Counted from the stretch's first letter, positions 24,040 through 36,366 are shown. The stretch: DNA of 64,000 nucleotides from Gongronella butleri (GCA_025201375.1 JAIWZP010000012.1:186001-250000), one strand, 5' to 3'. Made by a program: numbers and translations. The notes: generated by a model not told the origin, from the sequence alone.

Positions 24040-24996
24040 TCAATAGAGAATGGTTCTTGTTTTTCTATTGCAAGGGGTGGGGTGATACGGCTTGGCAGCA
24101 TTTGCTTTCCTGGAAGGATGCAGGGACGCGGTGAGCTGCTGCTTTTTTTGTTTCAAAAAGAGATGTTGCCTGTCCAGAGACAGGGGTCGCCGTAGCGACG
24201 CGTGTGAGGGCGTGGCGGCGTTGGGGATGGGCGTGGCGGCCGGGTGCTTGGTATCATCCGTGTCTTGCTTGTTGGTATCCATGGCTTGCTCCACAATGGC
24301 AAGCGAAAAGGTCGTTTCCTTGGCCATTGCGTGTTTCAGCAGCTGGTTGCCATATTCTTGCAAGTCTTCCACTGTGATGTGCAATTGAAAGTCGCAAAGG
24401 AAAAGAAACTCTAGTTCTAATTGATTCAATTCTAGCAGTGGGAGGCCGCCGACCTACAAAAAAAAAAAAAAAAAAAGGGGGGGGCAAAAGAGCAAAGAAT
24501 GTGAGCGCGACGCGCTTTTTCTTTCTTTTTTTCGTTTCTTTTTTTCTTTTTACCCTGGCATAGCGGCTGTTGGGATAATAGACGTCGGATGTGAATTTGG
24601 ATGCCACGACCACACTAAAAAAAAAAGGCAAAAAAAAGGGGCAAAAGGTCAGGTACAAGAAGCCATTGAAGCCCATCCTGGCCAAAAAAAGATGTACCTT
24701 GTGATGAGAAGGCGATGTGCATTGAGTGAATTGATGGCGTACTGACGTTTTGATGCAATGCGATCAAAATAGACCAGCAACGAGAGCAAAGCCTCATTGT
24801 TAAAGGGGCAAAACTTCAAGATCCTTGTCAAATAGGCTAATATTGAAATGCCAGGCTTGGCTCGTGAATGAAAATGTGTCAAAGGGGTGTCTTCGCTGGC
24901 CAATAGCTGATCATTTGTCTGGATGATGGATTCCAGCAGATCGGCCACAATGTGCACTAGCATCAAGGCTGGAAACTCGGCAATGTCGAACTGCAT
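24040..24996 (-). CDS. Pho80-like (PCL-family) cyclin
   Basis: Three exons encode roughly 255 residues from the ATG at 24996. The cyclin fold starts after 'TPLTHFHSRAKPGISILAYL' and continues with 'RILKFCPFNNEALLSLLVYF' and 'AINSLNAHRLLIT'. After the first intron (about 24690-24615) it reads 'SVVVASKFTSDVYYPNSRYA', and after the second intron (about 24555-24457) 'GGLPLLELNQLELEFLFL'. These match the Pho80/Pcl pattern of HxR, NSLxxHRFLIT, ASK and GG(I/L)xxxELNxLExxFL. Known role: regulatory subunit of a Pho85-type CDK. Yeast Pho80 controls phosphate response. The C-terminal 90 residues are unstructured and basic. Confidence 0.88.
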
Positions 24997-25789
24997 GAAT
25001 CAAGTTTGGTTGTGGTGCGCGGCCCTTGCTGCTTGAATGGACGCGCAAATGATGTAGGGGTTCGATGCAAAAAGGTGCGGAGTCGTGTAAATGCTGAACG
25101 TGCGTGTGGATGGGATTGCGATGGGATTAAGGGGCGCGACGCTGCTCAGCTTTTTTTTTTTTGACAGATCAATTAATCGCGGTTGAATTGCAAGGGGTTG
25201 GCGGTCGTCGGTGCAGTCGTGTTGCCAAGAGAGTAAGAGAGAAAGAGAGGAAAAAAAAGAGAGAGAGAGAGAGTGAAAGAAAGAGAGAGAAAGACAAAAA
25301 GAGCAAGATCAGACACCAGAAAAAAAAAACACGGAATAGGGAAATGGTTGTTATTGAACGAGCACTTGGATGTCATCCAATCTAAAGCGTGGTAAGGAGC
25401 ATGTGTGGAGGTGGTGAGACAGGCTTTCCAGCGTGTGTGTAAGCAGCGGCGATCTGGTTGGCCCAATTGGTCTCCCCGCCCCCCCGCTCCCCCCTTCTCA
25501 CAAATTGCTCCCTCTTGCTGGGCTTGATTTTTCTTTCTTTTTTTCCATTGCCTGAAAAAGCGAATCCGTGTATCATTTACCAACAATTGCCCTGTTGCTG
25601 TGCACCCCTTGCTTTTATTTTGCCCACATTGGCACATTTCGTCGTCCTAAAAGAGGGATGGCCGAGTGGAGAGCACGAACCCTATTCATCTTGCTCCCTT
25701 TTTGTCGGGTCAAAGCGTGATCTTGACTGTGATTTTTATTGGCAATCAGTGTAGTTTTCCCTGATTTTGTGTGGTTCTCGCTCGATTTT
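24997..25789. other. Intergenic
   Basis: Upstream of the cyclin and downstream of twinfilin. Contains a purine tract with GA repeats at 25220-25335. A short tRNA-like word (gatggccgagtgg at 25658) is not part of a complete tRNA. Confidence 0.4.
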
Positions 25790-27706
25790 CTAAGCATGCG
25801 TCGCGGGGCGTCGTCGTCCGGGCGCCACAGGGCGCTTGAAACCGCCTTGCGTGCCGCCCAACATCTGGATGCGGTCACCAACCAGGCTGCCGGAAGGCGA
25901 CGACGACGCCGACGACGATGACGTGGGGGGCGTTGTCGCCGACGATGTGGGCACGTGCGGGGTACGATACAGATCTTCCAATAAATACTCAGCCGTTACT
26001 TCACTTGGATCGCTCGTCTCATACTAGGATCAAAAAAAAAAAAAAGGTTGGATCAGATTACACCATTACCACAAAACGTGCGTCAAATGACCCATCTTTT
26101 TTATCGGTTTACCTTTTTTTGCACGTCAATCTCGGCCTCCAGGGCGGCACCAGAGAGCACGCTTCGCTTGCTAGCGGAATGGATCATGCGGTCGCGGATT
26201 TTTGACGATGCAGGGCACGTGTACACAAAAACTAGGAGAATCGTCGAAAAATGGAAATGTTCGATAAGAAAGCCAGGTTGAGCCGCCGCTTTTTTTTTTG
26301 CGTGCGCCGTTCGCGCACCGCGGGATGAATAAACCAACCATGGATGGATTGGAGCAATTGAATTAAGCCCTGATTGGGCTGGGGATTCTTTTTTTTTTTT
26401 ATTTTCTTACCAATTGCCTCCTTTTCCTGGCCTTGGTGTTGGTGTTTGAACACGTAGAAGGTATAGCGAGGGTCATTGGCTGGGATGGTGGTCTTGAGAT
26501 CGTTGACGTCCACTTGTTTGGCCTCACTCAAAGCAATTGCCTCGTTTTTCATGTACTAAAGTGTGATGCGGCCACCCGTTAGCCTCATGCATTACTCTGT
26601 CATCCCCCTTAACCCCCCCCATTTTCCCCCCAATTTACCAACGAGACATAATTATGAGGTCGATCGGCGTCCTTGAGCGCAGCAAGAGCATTCTTGACCT
26701 CATCCGCCATGGCCATCTCTATTCCAGGGGTATAGGTCCTCCTTTCCGAGGTGCCTTGGAAAGCAGAAGCTGCCTCAGCCTGGTAAAACAAAATAAGAGT
26801 GAGACGGCCGCGTGTTTATGTGTCACTTTTAATGCGTCCTTGTCTCCCCACGTTTTTTTTTTCTGCTTTTTTTCATTTACCTCGGCGGCCTTGACTTGCG
26901 CCAATTCCTTCTCACGCTGCGTCAGGGGCGCTTCCGCTTTCTTGTGCGCCAGGTGCTTCTTGTAGCCGTCCGACGTGAATTCCGACTACAAAGAAAAAAA
27001 ATCAAAAAACTGGCCATTTCATCCGTCGCTGCGCCATTAAGCCCGTTTTGTAGGCAATTTCCATACCTTTTGCGTGCCATAGATATTATCCACAAACTTG
27101 CTGTCGCCGAGATCCTTGGTCAATGTCGCGCGAGTCGAGGCGTAAAGCATCTTGTCTCTGATTTTGGCATTGTCGGGCACATAGCACAAAAAGAGCCATT
27201 GGTATTCTTGGTTCGCCTTGTCGTCCATGCGCACAAGTACATAAGAAGGCGTCTTGTCCTCCAAGTAGCCAACAATCTCGGCAAAATCTACAAAAATATG
27301 CCAAAATCAGTTAAAATCAGACAAATGGCGGCAAGGTGGATCAAATTTGACGCATAAAAGCTGGCCGAAAATGGCGAACAAAGTATGCTTACCTTGATCA
27401 AAGGAGCCCTTGACCGGCATCGAGGCTGTGCAAGCCAAAGCCTCTGCAAAAAAAAAAAAAAGAAAAACAAAGAAATTGTGAGCTAATTTCGGCGCAATGG
27501 CCATTTTGTGGCCTTGAAAGAGTGTGATTTTACCATTGACGATATTCACGCGCAAGAGGCGGGTGTTGCCTTGGGAAACAGCTTCGGCAAAGGTGCTGGC
27601 GAGCTCTTCCGAGACTAAAAAGTAATAAAAAAATCAAAATGTCAGCCATAAATTTCCCAAAAACAGCCTTGTTTGGGCTACCTTTGATACCACTTTGATG
27701 AGACAT
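25790..27706 (-). CDS. TWF1: Twinfilin
   Basis: About eight exons from the ATG at 27706 (first exon 'MSHQSGIK'). Roughly 330 residues, the usual length for twinfilin. The first ADF-H domain runs from 'VSEELASTFAEA' through 'SYVLVRMDDKANQEYQWLFL' and 'IRDKMLYASTRATLTKDLG'. The linker is charged ('HLAHKKAEAPLTQREKEL'). The second ADF-H domain includes 'ALAALKDADRPHNYVSL', 'RYTFYVFKHQHQ' and 'KIRDRMIHSASKRSVL'. The tail ends in 'KRPVAPGRRRPATHA', a Pro/Arg motif of the kind that binds capping protein and phosphoinositides in the family. Known role: binds G-actin and caps and disassembles filament ends in cortical actin patches. A head-to-head start with the next gene leaves only about 250 bp for a shared promoter. 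Confidence 0.93.
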
Positions 27707-27956
27707 AAGAGTGCAAGATGGAGAATAGACAAAAAATAGAGAAACGGTTCCGGGGGACGAGGGAAGAGCAAAAAAGAAGCCAAATTTGATTTTTTGACAA
27801 TGCCTTTTATGGTGGGCACAGGACCCAAGCATCGAAACTCAGCCTTTCTGAGCACCTCGGCACCTTGCCGCTCTGAAAAAAGGCGCCGGATCTCGTCTGG
27901 TCTTTTTTTTTTTCTTTCCTTGCATTTTTTTTTTCTGTCTTTTTTTGCGACACGCT
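27707..27956. promoter_or_regulatory. Shared divergent promoter
   Basis: 250 bp between the start codons of twinfilin (minus) and the 27957 gene (plus). T-rich on the right side. No specific binding site can be named. Confidence 0.4.
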
Positions 27957-28704
27957 ATGGACGAGCAGCCAAGTCAAGGGCCCAGCACCGTTAAAAAAGA
28001 TGCCCCAGCCAAGGGCAAGGGTCGAGGACGAGGCAGACCACCTGTCAAGGGTCTGAACAAGAACAACTCGGGCCACCCGCTGATCAAAGCTATGTACAAA
28101 GACACCGTCAAAGGCTATGTCAACAACAAGGCCTTTCAGCTCCTCGACATAGAGACACGAAACAAAACATTCTTCAATTCATATCAGGCCAAGGATTTGC
28201 CAATTGATCATGCCACTTTTGAGCGCGAAGGTAAAAGAAAGAAAGAAAAAAAGAAAAAAAGAAAAAAAAAACAAACTTGTGTGCCTGTCAACGCGTCCGC
28301 ATTGCCCACCATTCCTCTTTTTGTCCTGCAGAACGCAAGAATCCACCGCATTTGCCATCCATGGTAAGTGAATTGGTTGCTATGACACGAAAAAGGAGAC
28401 AAACAATTTTTTTCTCTTTTTTGCAATTTTTGTGGCGCAGGATCTGCTGGAAGGGCTCAATGGGCTTGCGACTGAATACATGGAGGAGAACCCCGAGAGC
28501 AAGGCGGCATTGGCTGATTCATTCAGCATGAGATCACTGCTTTGCCTGGGAATGCTCGTCGAAGAGGTGGTAAAGAACAATTTGACGGGATTTGAGGACA
28601 AGTTCATGGACGCGACGCAAAAGACAGATACCCTGCTTGCAACGACGGCAGATGCGCCTGATATATCCGAGGAAGAGGTGATGGATGAGGACGACGCGCA
28701 ATAA
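27957..28704 (+). CDS. Unknown small protein with AT-hook-like N-terminus
   Basis: Not recognised. Three exons: 27957-28230, about 28332-28364 (a micro-exon of about 11 codons) and 28441-28704; both junctions keep phase. About 190 residues. The N-terminal 30 residues are Lys/Pro/Gly rich with 'KGRGRGRPPVKG', close to an AT-hook core (GRP flanked by basic residues). This is followed by a mixed helical region ('FQLLDIETRNKTFFNSY') and an acidic C-terminus ('ISEEEVMDEDDAQ'). The layout suggests a nuclear, chromatin- or rDNA-linked role, but that is inference. A polyadenylation-type aataaa follows near 28726. Confidence 0.75.
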
Positions 28705-29221
28705 AGATACCCCCTCCCCAATTTCACAATAAAAATCATGTACCTCCTTTTTTCATTGTTCCTGCGTCCGTGTGAGAGAAATGGGGGGCCTCAGCTGATG
28801 AATTTTGGGCGCACTGATCACCATTGATTATTCTCGATTCCATCAATGTAAAACTCTATTCAATGGCTAAAAAGGTCGCATGTGCATCCGAGGCTATGGG
28901 CTTGTTTTCTTTTTCATTTCTGCATTTTTTTTCATTTTTTCACGTCCATGCTGGAGATCTACTTTGGTAAGCATTGTTTTGGTTTTGTTCATGCTGGTGC
29001 TTTGGGCAAGAACCAGTCAAATTGCTGCGCAGCTGGAAAAAAAAAAAAAAAAGATCGCTTTTGCGGAGGTCACACACGCAACTCATGGAATTTTCGACCA
29101 CGTCTTTGAAACTTGGCTTTTTTATTTTTCCTTGCTCTTCTTTCTTCTTTTTTTTTATTCTCCAGCGCACCCTTTTTACTACTATTGGCACCCGCCGCCA
29201 CTGTTTCCGCGTCGATATTAC
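28705..29221. other. Intergenic upstream of the coiled-coil gene
   Basis: Probable terminator of the preceding gene and promoter of the next. An ATG near 28948 followed by a good donor (gtaagc) could be an upstream exon or 5' UTR intron, but I could not join it in frame with confidence. Confidence 0.3.
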
Positions 29222-30948
29222 ATGGCCCTATTGTCCCAACGTATTCAGTCCAATAGCGACCTTTATGACCGCCTCTGTCGCGAGCTTGACGAAGGCCACT
29301 CGCTTTCTCTGACCTTGGAGGACACCATGGCAAGGCGACAGGAACTCACCGACAGGTGCAGCGCTCTCGAGACTCAAGTCAAGGTTCTTTCGGAAAACTC
29401 GTACGTTGACACGAAAAACAAGAAGAAAAACGAAAAACGAGGGCGCGCCAGTCTTTTTTTTTCTCGCTTTCTTTACGTGCTGCCGGTGTGTGTAACCATC
29501 ATTATCTTACTCTTTCTGTCTTTTTTTTGGGGGGGCTATTAGGAAGAAGGAATACGCGGATTTGCACAAAGCCAAGCATTTCTCGATGAAATCAGCGGCC
29601 GCGACGCTCACTGGCAAGAAAAAGGCTTTGATTAAAAAGGAGGCGGCCGAGTATCAGCAAGCCTTTGACAATGAACAGCGAGCCAAGCGCGATTTGGAAC
29701 AAGCTTCCATGGAATTGTCGACATTGGCTCAAAAGGAGACTTCCCTACTCCAACAGATTGACCATAAAAAGAGCATTCGCAGGCAGCTTGACAGTCTTGT
29801 GCACGAGGTATATACAAAAAAAAAATAAGAGGACGAAACGAGGGCATTGGGATAAAAAAAAAAAAAGGCGACAAAAAGCTTCAACTTCTCTTTTTTTCCT
29901 CTATTATATCAGATGTTTGGCGAGCCAAGCCCGGATCATCCCTTGGAAGCCCAATTGCGTGTAGAAGCACAGAATTACGTGGATCAATTGTCGTTGGCCA
30001 AGCGCGACTTGGGCCGTTTCAAAGAGGTGGATCAGACTTTGGTGCAGGCACTTCGTCAGGGACGCAAGTTGCGCGATTTGATTGCTGTCACTCTAGACTA
30101 TGCGCCCTTTGACTTGTTTGGCGGCCCTATGATGGACCCCCAGCAGATGGCCTACGTTGAGAGTAAGAAGAAAATGGCAAAAAAGAAAAAAAGAAAGAAA
30201 GATAAACAGCGTCGCGCGTGTTTTAACGCGACAATGGCTCCATTTCTCCCCTTTTTTTCAATTAGTGTGCCAGCGCACGACGTGGGATATTCAGCGGCGG
30301 CTCAATCATGTTCGTCAAACGCTGCCCGAGATCCCTTACCCTGCGAGTTTGGACGTTGTGACGAACAATCCGCTGGTATCGCTTCGGCTCGACAGCAATT
30401 ACGTGGATGTTGCGTGGAAGATGAAGACGCAGCAAGGATTTCAGCGCGTGGCGGCGGGTGAAAAGGCGGTGCAGGCCGCGTTGCATTGGGTGCGCCAATA
30501 TTTGAGATATACAGAAGGTGCCATTGAGCGGCTCAAGGAGGCGTCCGAGACAACGCAAACGTCATTGCTGCAGGAGCGACGCCGCATCATTGACAAGATT
30601 CTGCGCCAGGAGCCAGCCGTCGATGGGCCCCTCTTTGATGGCGACGAGGCGGATTTGCCACCGCCACCTCTTTATGAAGCGCCACAAAATGAAGAGCAAA
30701 CTGCGCCGATCAATCCATTGATTCCGCTCGACATACCCACCACCATGGACAACCATCTCGCGCTGCCATCGCCTACTAGCGCCAGAAACAGTTTGCACAT
30801 CCGCACGGCAAGCCAATCCTCGTCCATCATGGACGCAAGACCTACGCAGCCGCCTGATCGCCCCGCACCACCATCACCAACAGCCCCAAACGCGTCATTG
30901 GCCACAGATGGCCACGATCACAATCCATTCCGCCATCCACCACAATAA
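29222..30948 (+). CDS. Coiled-coil protein of unknown function
   Basis: Not recognised. Four exons: 29222-29399, about 29542-29806, 29913-30161 and 30266-30948; the junctions are in phase. About 460 residues. The N-terminal two thirds is helical with heptad-like stretches ('RQELTDRCSALETQVKVL', 'YQQAFDNEQRAKRDLEQASM', 'LRVEAQNYVDQLSLAKRDLG'). A compact helical region follows with 'GFQRVAAGEKAVQAALHWVR', then a Pro/Ser-rich disordered tail. No signal peptide or membrane segment. It is probably a scaffold or cytoskeletal protein, by layout only. An aataaa overlaps the stop codon at 30944-30949. Confidence 0.8.
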
Positions 30949-31073
30949 AAGATTTTTTGTTGTTGCTTTTTTTTTGACGTACTAGGACGCGTTTTTTATT
31001 TATTGGTGTGCTTTAACAAACAATGGCATCTTTTTTTTCATTTTTTATGTACATTGCGGGGGGAGAAACACGC

Positions 31074-31856
31074 TTATTTGGCGACTAGACCCAAAAAAAA
31101 AAAAAAATGAGCGCGTGCATCCAAACATGGGTCTCACTTTTTCTGCCTTACCGCCAATGACACCGCAGGCCAAGCGGTCACCAGCATTGCCAGTGGTCTT
31201 GGACAATTCGTGGGCGGTCTTGCCAAGGTCATCCTCGTCAGCGTGGACGACAATGGTGCGACTAGGAAAAATAAAAAAAAGAGAGAAATGGGCCTTAGTC
31301 ACTACCCCCGCCTTTTGTGTCACACCATCCAGAATCTTCTTTGGGGGGTCGCATCTGTCTCTCACGCCTCTAGGCTGCATTTTCATCTCTTTTTACCCAA
31401 TGACGGAGTGGACACCAATCAACTTGACTTGGCTGTCAGTGACCTTCAAGGTGGCCTTGCCGTCGGCATCGGCAGTGACGTTGCCAAGATCGCCAACGTG
31501 GCGGGTCTCGTCCTCAGGAGCACCGTGGGTCTTGCCAAAGGGGTTGAAGTGAGCACCAGCAGAGATACAGCCTAAAAGTTGGACAAAAAAAGGGATTTTG
31601 ACGCGTCAGATGCCGTTTTTTCTCGGCCCAATGCCATCTACCACGCTCTTCTCGCGTGTTCTTGCTCTTTTCTTGCGTCTGTAGGCGTACCGTTGGTGTT
31701 ATCACCGAATTCGTGGACGTGGAAGCCGTGCTTGCCCGCCTTCAAGCCCTCGAGGGAGGCCTCGACGAGAGTGGGGGCATTCTCGGATTCTTGAGTGAAG
31801 GTAACAGTACCAGTGACGTTGGAGTTGCCACGGAGAACACAGACAGCTTTAACCAT
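31074..31856 (-). CDS. SOD1: Cu/Zn superoxide dismutase
   Basis: Four exons, start ATG at 31856, about 153 residues, the normal length for the cytosolic enzyme. Metal ligands and family motifs are all visible: 'GFHVHEFGD' (two Cu His), '[20 protein letters not shown]' (disulphide Cys, bridging and Zn His), 'RHVGDLGN' (Zn His and Asp), '[10 protein letters not shown]' (Cu His) and '[10 protein letters not shown]' (second disulphide Cys). The last exon adds only 'VAK' and the TAA at 31074-31076. Known reaction: converts superoxide to O2 and H2O2. No targeting signal is seen, so cytosol (and intermembrane space) is expected. Confidence 0.98.
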
Positions 31857-32882
31857 TTTTTTTATATAATAAGAGTTGAAGGGAAAAATAAAGAAAAAAA
31901 AGCGAAACCGGAGCGCCGCGTGTCTTGTTGATTATTTATACCCGCTAGCCGCCGCTCTATTTTGTCTCTCGGGGCTGACTCAGCTGCTGCTCCAGCCAAT
32001 AGCAGCCTGCCCATCTGGACGGGATGACGCTCATCAGCATGACAGTCCCTCTCACCCTTGGGCCTTGACACCCGCTATTCCGCACCTCTCCTTTTGCCTC
32101 CTTGCTGCGTGTCAAAAGCTTATTTTCAGTGCCGCTGTAAACAGTCCTTTTGCACTAGCATCAAAGTAAGAAAAAAATTGCACAATCGACGCGTTTTATT
32201 ATTATTTTTTTTGCATTTTTTTCAGTGTCACACCCTTTTGAACGCGTTTCTCGGTGCTTTTACCTGCGTTTTTTTACAAGCGGCCATGGATGCAAGAAGT
32301 GAGCGAAGCACGCCATGGGCGAATTGGGCCAGATCTCACGTTGTACAATGCGGAACTTGGTCCACGATAGCCTCCGTGAACAAATACACTTGAAGCCCTC
32401 GCCCAACTTCCATTCTCCGGTGGTCAATCAAGGCCGCGGGCCTTTTGAGGGCGCCCAGCTGTCGAGTTTTCAGGCACAATTGGCATCAAAAGGATGCCTT
32501 TCGCGCGAATGAGCAGCTTTTTCAAGTTTCCCCCTCGTGTTTCCTATTTCTCTCTCCCTTTTGCAGGCGCAAACTTGTGATAAGCGACACAAGCAGCTGC
32601 GTTCAAATTCTTCAATTAGCTGTCTCCGTCGCGCCGTGCTGGCGCGTCTCTTTCAATTTACTTTCTAATGATGCTCATTTTTGTACGAGAGGGCGAAAAA
32701 TGCTGCAAAACGCGTCTCATTTCATCTTTTACAACATGTACTCTGTGCTCGTGCTTCCATTGCTCTCCATATTTGCCATGCGACGTGCCATTTCCGAAGA
32801 CACGCGTCGCGATATTTTTGCTTTTTTTTTTTTGTTTTTGGGATATGAAATGCAGGCTTTTTTTAATATCATCTACATGGCA
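31857..32882. other. Intergenic between SOD1 promoter and rhomboid 3' end
   Basis: About 1 kb with no supported gene. The left part is the SOD1 promoter. Frames at 32058-32393 and 32445-32951 have no recognisable motifs. Confidence 0.4.
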
Positions 32883-34468
32883 TCAATAATTATCGCACCA
32901 GCCGTTGACAGGCAGACAAGAAATATATTTACAGCTTGGGCAAATCTATGACAATGAAGGAACAACGATGAGTTTGTCAATTTTGGTACGTTTTGCGCGT
33001 TTTTTCTTGTTTCTTACGGTGGTGGGATCTGGATATTCATAAAACTTGGTGATTCCGACGGCAAACATAACGATGATGACGACAAGACCGATCAAGCGGC
33101 AGACCCACGTGATGATCTTGATATTTTTGGTGGCCATTGGGCGCATTGGGCTGAGCAGCATGCCCATGACGAGACCAGTGACAAAGCCGCCAATGTGTGC
33201 CCAATTGTCGAGGCCTGGGAGCAGGCCAAGGACGAGCGAAATAATGGTCGAGACAAGGAGCCACATGAGTTCACGCACGGGATGCTCAATCACTTTCCAA
33301 TTGACCAAAACGTCGATAAACATGAATCCGATCAGACCAAAAAGCGCGCCGCTGCATCCCATCGAAGCCGATCGTGCACTATTCAGTGTCGCGCTCAGCA
33401 CAAAACTGAAGATGCCCGATCCCATGTACAACAAAACCTAAAAATCAAAGAAATGGGCGCGTCAGACACGATAAACAGCCATGCAAAAGATCTCCCTTAC
33501 GTAGCGCGGCGTGCCTAGGGTGCGCTCCAAATCGACGCCCAGGCGCATGTGGGCTACACAAAAAAAAAAAAAAGTGAGACAAGGCGCGTAAAAAAAAAGA
33601 AAAATAGGAAAAAAAAAAAGAGCGCGCATGTCTTACTCAGCATATTGACAATATAATGGACGATGCCAGCATGCATAAAGATGGGCACAATGAAGCGGAA
33701 GGATTGATCGGGGACAGTCGTTTGTGTGGGGAAACCACACATGGTGGCGAGTGTGCACTCGTCTGTGTTTTTGAAGCATTGGCTGTAGAGTTGCGCGTCT
33801 GTGACCTCGGGTATCGGGCGCATGCAGGGCAAGAACTTTGCGCCAATGTTGACGAGGACGGAGAAGGAAGGGCCAATCATGGGATTGAGGTTAGGCTGTT
33901 GGATGACGCTGCCTGTCAATTGCGAGTTTCGAACCAGTTCGTAAATCAGGAGGACGAGCATGGCCACGGCGCTGAGGTGGCTAAAGATAGGCACGCGCAC
34001 TGGGCCGAGAAGCGCGCGCTTCCATGCGGGCCGCTGTTTGCCCATGGGCTGCTGTTGGGCCATCACGACTGGCGGCGGACCATAATAAGGCTGCTGCACA
34101 GGTGGCCCTTGCTGGCCAATTGGCTGCTGGTGCTGTTGATGCTGCGCCTGTTGCTGGTGTAGTGGCATTGCATTCATGGCATATGGCTGTCCTCGCTGCG
34201 GCGGCGGAGATGTGTAAGGCGGCAATGACTCCGGCGGCTGGTGCGGGTATTCATTGGGGTGATATGAATAGGCGCCTCGCGACGACGCTCCAGCGCCATA
34301 GGCACCGAGCTCGATATCATTGTTGCTCGCGTGCGGCTTTTGGAAAGGATCGCTACCCCCTTGGTGTTGCGGCACAGGTGGTGGCGACGTGCTCGTACTA
34401 TGTTGTGCGCTCAGGGGAATATCCCCGCTGCCAAACGAGTATACAGGCTGATACGACGACCGGGTCAT
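32883..34468 (-). CDS. Rhomboid-family intramembrane serine protease
   Basis: Four exons, ATG at 34468. About 490 residues. The first 160 residues are Pro/Gln-rich and disordered. The rhomboid domain follows: membrane helix 'LSAVAMLVLLIYELV', a Cys-containing luminal loop, 'FMHAGIVHYIVNML' (family HxxxxHxxxNM), 'RLGVDLERTLGTPRY' (family LExxxGxxR), 'MGCSGALFGLIGFMFIDVLV' with the catalytic Ser, and 'WAHIGGFVTGLVMG' with the catalytic His. I extend the gene beyond the in-frame stop at 32946, because splicing gtaaga to ttcatag adds a final exon encoding 'ICPSCKYISCLPVNGWC', a Cys-rich end found in fungal plasma-membrane-type rhomboids. Known role: cleaves transmembrane substrates within the bilayer. 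The nucleophile motif is GCSG instead of the usual GASG. Confidence 0.9.
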
Positions 34469-34665
34469 ATCACAAAAAAAGACGTTAAAACGAGAACAAA
34501 AGAAAATAAAAGAGAGATGCAAAATGCAGCCTTCTGGTTCGTCCCCCTTATTTTTTGCAATGTCCTATTTTTAGTGATCCGCCAAGCATTGGAGGCCATT
34601 ACAGTATTTTATTTTTGTTCCGCCCAAAATCGACTGTTGCCTTTCCTTTTTCAACACATTTCAAT
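34469..34665. promoter_or_regulatory. Short divergent promoter
   Basis: 197 bp between the start codons of the rhomboid gene and the S33 peptidase gene. T-rich; includes a TACAGTA word near 34599. No defined element can be called. Confidence 0.4.
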
Positions 34666-36366
34666 ATGCACATCAGCGCAGAACCTCATGTTTTGGACGA
34701 TCCCAACGTCGAGTCCTATGTGATCCCTGGAGCAAAGGTGTACGATAGATATTTTTCAATTCCATTGGGTATGACACCTTATTTTCTTCCCTTTTTGTTG
34801 GTTGCCAAGGAGTGTCTCACGTCTTTTCTTAGATCACAACAACCCCGGAGACACGTCTATCCAGGTGTTTGTCCGCCACTTGGTGCCAATGGACAAGCTG
34901 GACCAAATCAAGTCTATGCCGTTTTTGTTGTATCTCCAGGTAAGAGTTGAAAAGGAATTCTCGGAATGGGGACAGAAGCCAAGGCCACATGATGGGGATG
35001 CAGTGATGGATCAATGGCTCGTCGTTTATTTTTTTTTCTCTCAAAATAGGGTGGGCCTGGGTTTGAGGTAACCATGCCAAGCAACGCGACGTCTGGATGG
35101 ATCAAAATCGCCTTTGAACAAGGTTTTCAAGTGCTGCTTTTGGATCAGCGCGGCACGGGCTTGTCCAATGCCGTCTCCGCCGCTGCTCTCGCGCGTTTCG
35201 CGTCGGATCATGACAAACTTGCATATCTCAAGCACTTCCGCGCAGACAGCATCGTCAAGGACTGCGAATTCATCCGCAAGGTCCTTACCAGCGGTCGCGC
35301 CGCTGATCAGGAGCAGCGCATCTCGCTTTTGGGCCAGAGCTTTGGCGGCTTTTCCATTGTCACCTATCTGTCGCTTTTGTAATGGCCGCCAAAAAGACAC
35401 GAAAAAGAGGCTCCATCTTATTTTTTATTTTTATTTTTTTTACGTGCAGCCCCAAGTCCGTGCACAGGGCCTACATCACCGGCGGTGTGCCGCCCTTGGT
35501 AGATACACCAGATCCCGTGTATCGCGCGCTTTACCCGCGAATTCTCAAAAAGAACAAATTGTTCTACCAAAAGTACCCGCAGGATGTCGCGTACGTGCGC
35601 CGCATCCACAAGCACTTATGGGAAAACAAGGTGGCGCTGCCCAATGGTGGCACGCTGTCGCCACGTCGGTTTTTGCAATTGGGTCTCTTGTTTGGCGGCT
35701 CGGGCGGCTACGACACGCTGCACCAGACCATCACGCTCTGCATCAACGACCTGAATCTATACCAATCACTGTCGTTCCGCACGCTGAACCACATCCAGGC
35801 GCTCCAGAGCTTCGATACCAATGTCATTTATTGCATTCTCCACGAGGCGATCTATTGCCAGGGCGGTAACAAGAGCCGCTGGGCCGCCGACCGCGTGTTG
35901 AATGACGAGTTTGCCGATGAATTTGAATGGCGCGCCTCGCACCTCGCCGCGGAGCAGCCCATCCATTTCACAGGCGAGACCGTCTATCCCTTCATGCTCG
36001 ACGACTACAGCGAGTTGCGCCCTCTCAAGGGCGTTGCCAACTTGCTTGCGGAGCATCCTTGGCCGGACGTGTACAACACGGACGTTCTGAATGGACTGGA
36101 CGCGTCCTCCATGCAATTGGCTGGCGTCAGCTACTTTGAGGACATGTATGTCGACGTTCAATTGTCCCAGCAGACAGCCCAAGAAATCAATGGCTTTAAA
36201 CAATGGATCACCAATGAATATGCTCACAAGTAAGGATCTCGAGAAGAAAATGCAAATTTTATTTACGCAATTTTGTTCTTACCGTAGTGGCGTGCATGTT
36301 GATGCTGAGCGCGTGTTCCGTTACCTGATCTCCTTGGGACGAGGCGATATTGCTTATGATCGATAG
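34666..36366 (+). CDS. Peptidase S33 family (proline iminopeptidase-like alpha/beta hydrolase)
   Basis: Five exons from the ATG at 34666 to the TAG at 36364-36366, roughly 460 residues. The motif order of S33 peptidases is clear: 'FSIPLDHNNPGD', the oxyanion loop 'GGPGFE', 'LLLDQRGTGLSNAV', and the nucleophile elbow 'LLGQSFGGF' with the catalytic Ser. The last intron joins 'YAH' to 'NGVHVDAERVFRYL', giving the H-N-G-V motif equivalent to the HSGLR block of the family with the catalytic His. No signal peptide is seen, so a cytosolic enzyme is likely. Known reaction: removal of N-terminal proline and related residues from peptides. Substrate preference is not visible. Confidence 0.92.

Noticed and set aside
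25655..25740. tRNA-like start (gggatggccgagtggagagc)
   Set aside because: The D-arm-like word is present, but no anticodon stem, T-loop with ggttc, or matching acceptor stem can be drawn.
28880..29221. Hydrophobic frame upstream of the coiled-coil protein
   Set aside because: Phe-rich stretches arise from T-runs and an A-run interrupts it; the real start is better placed at 29222.
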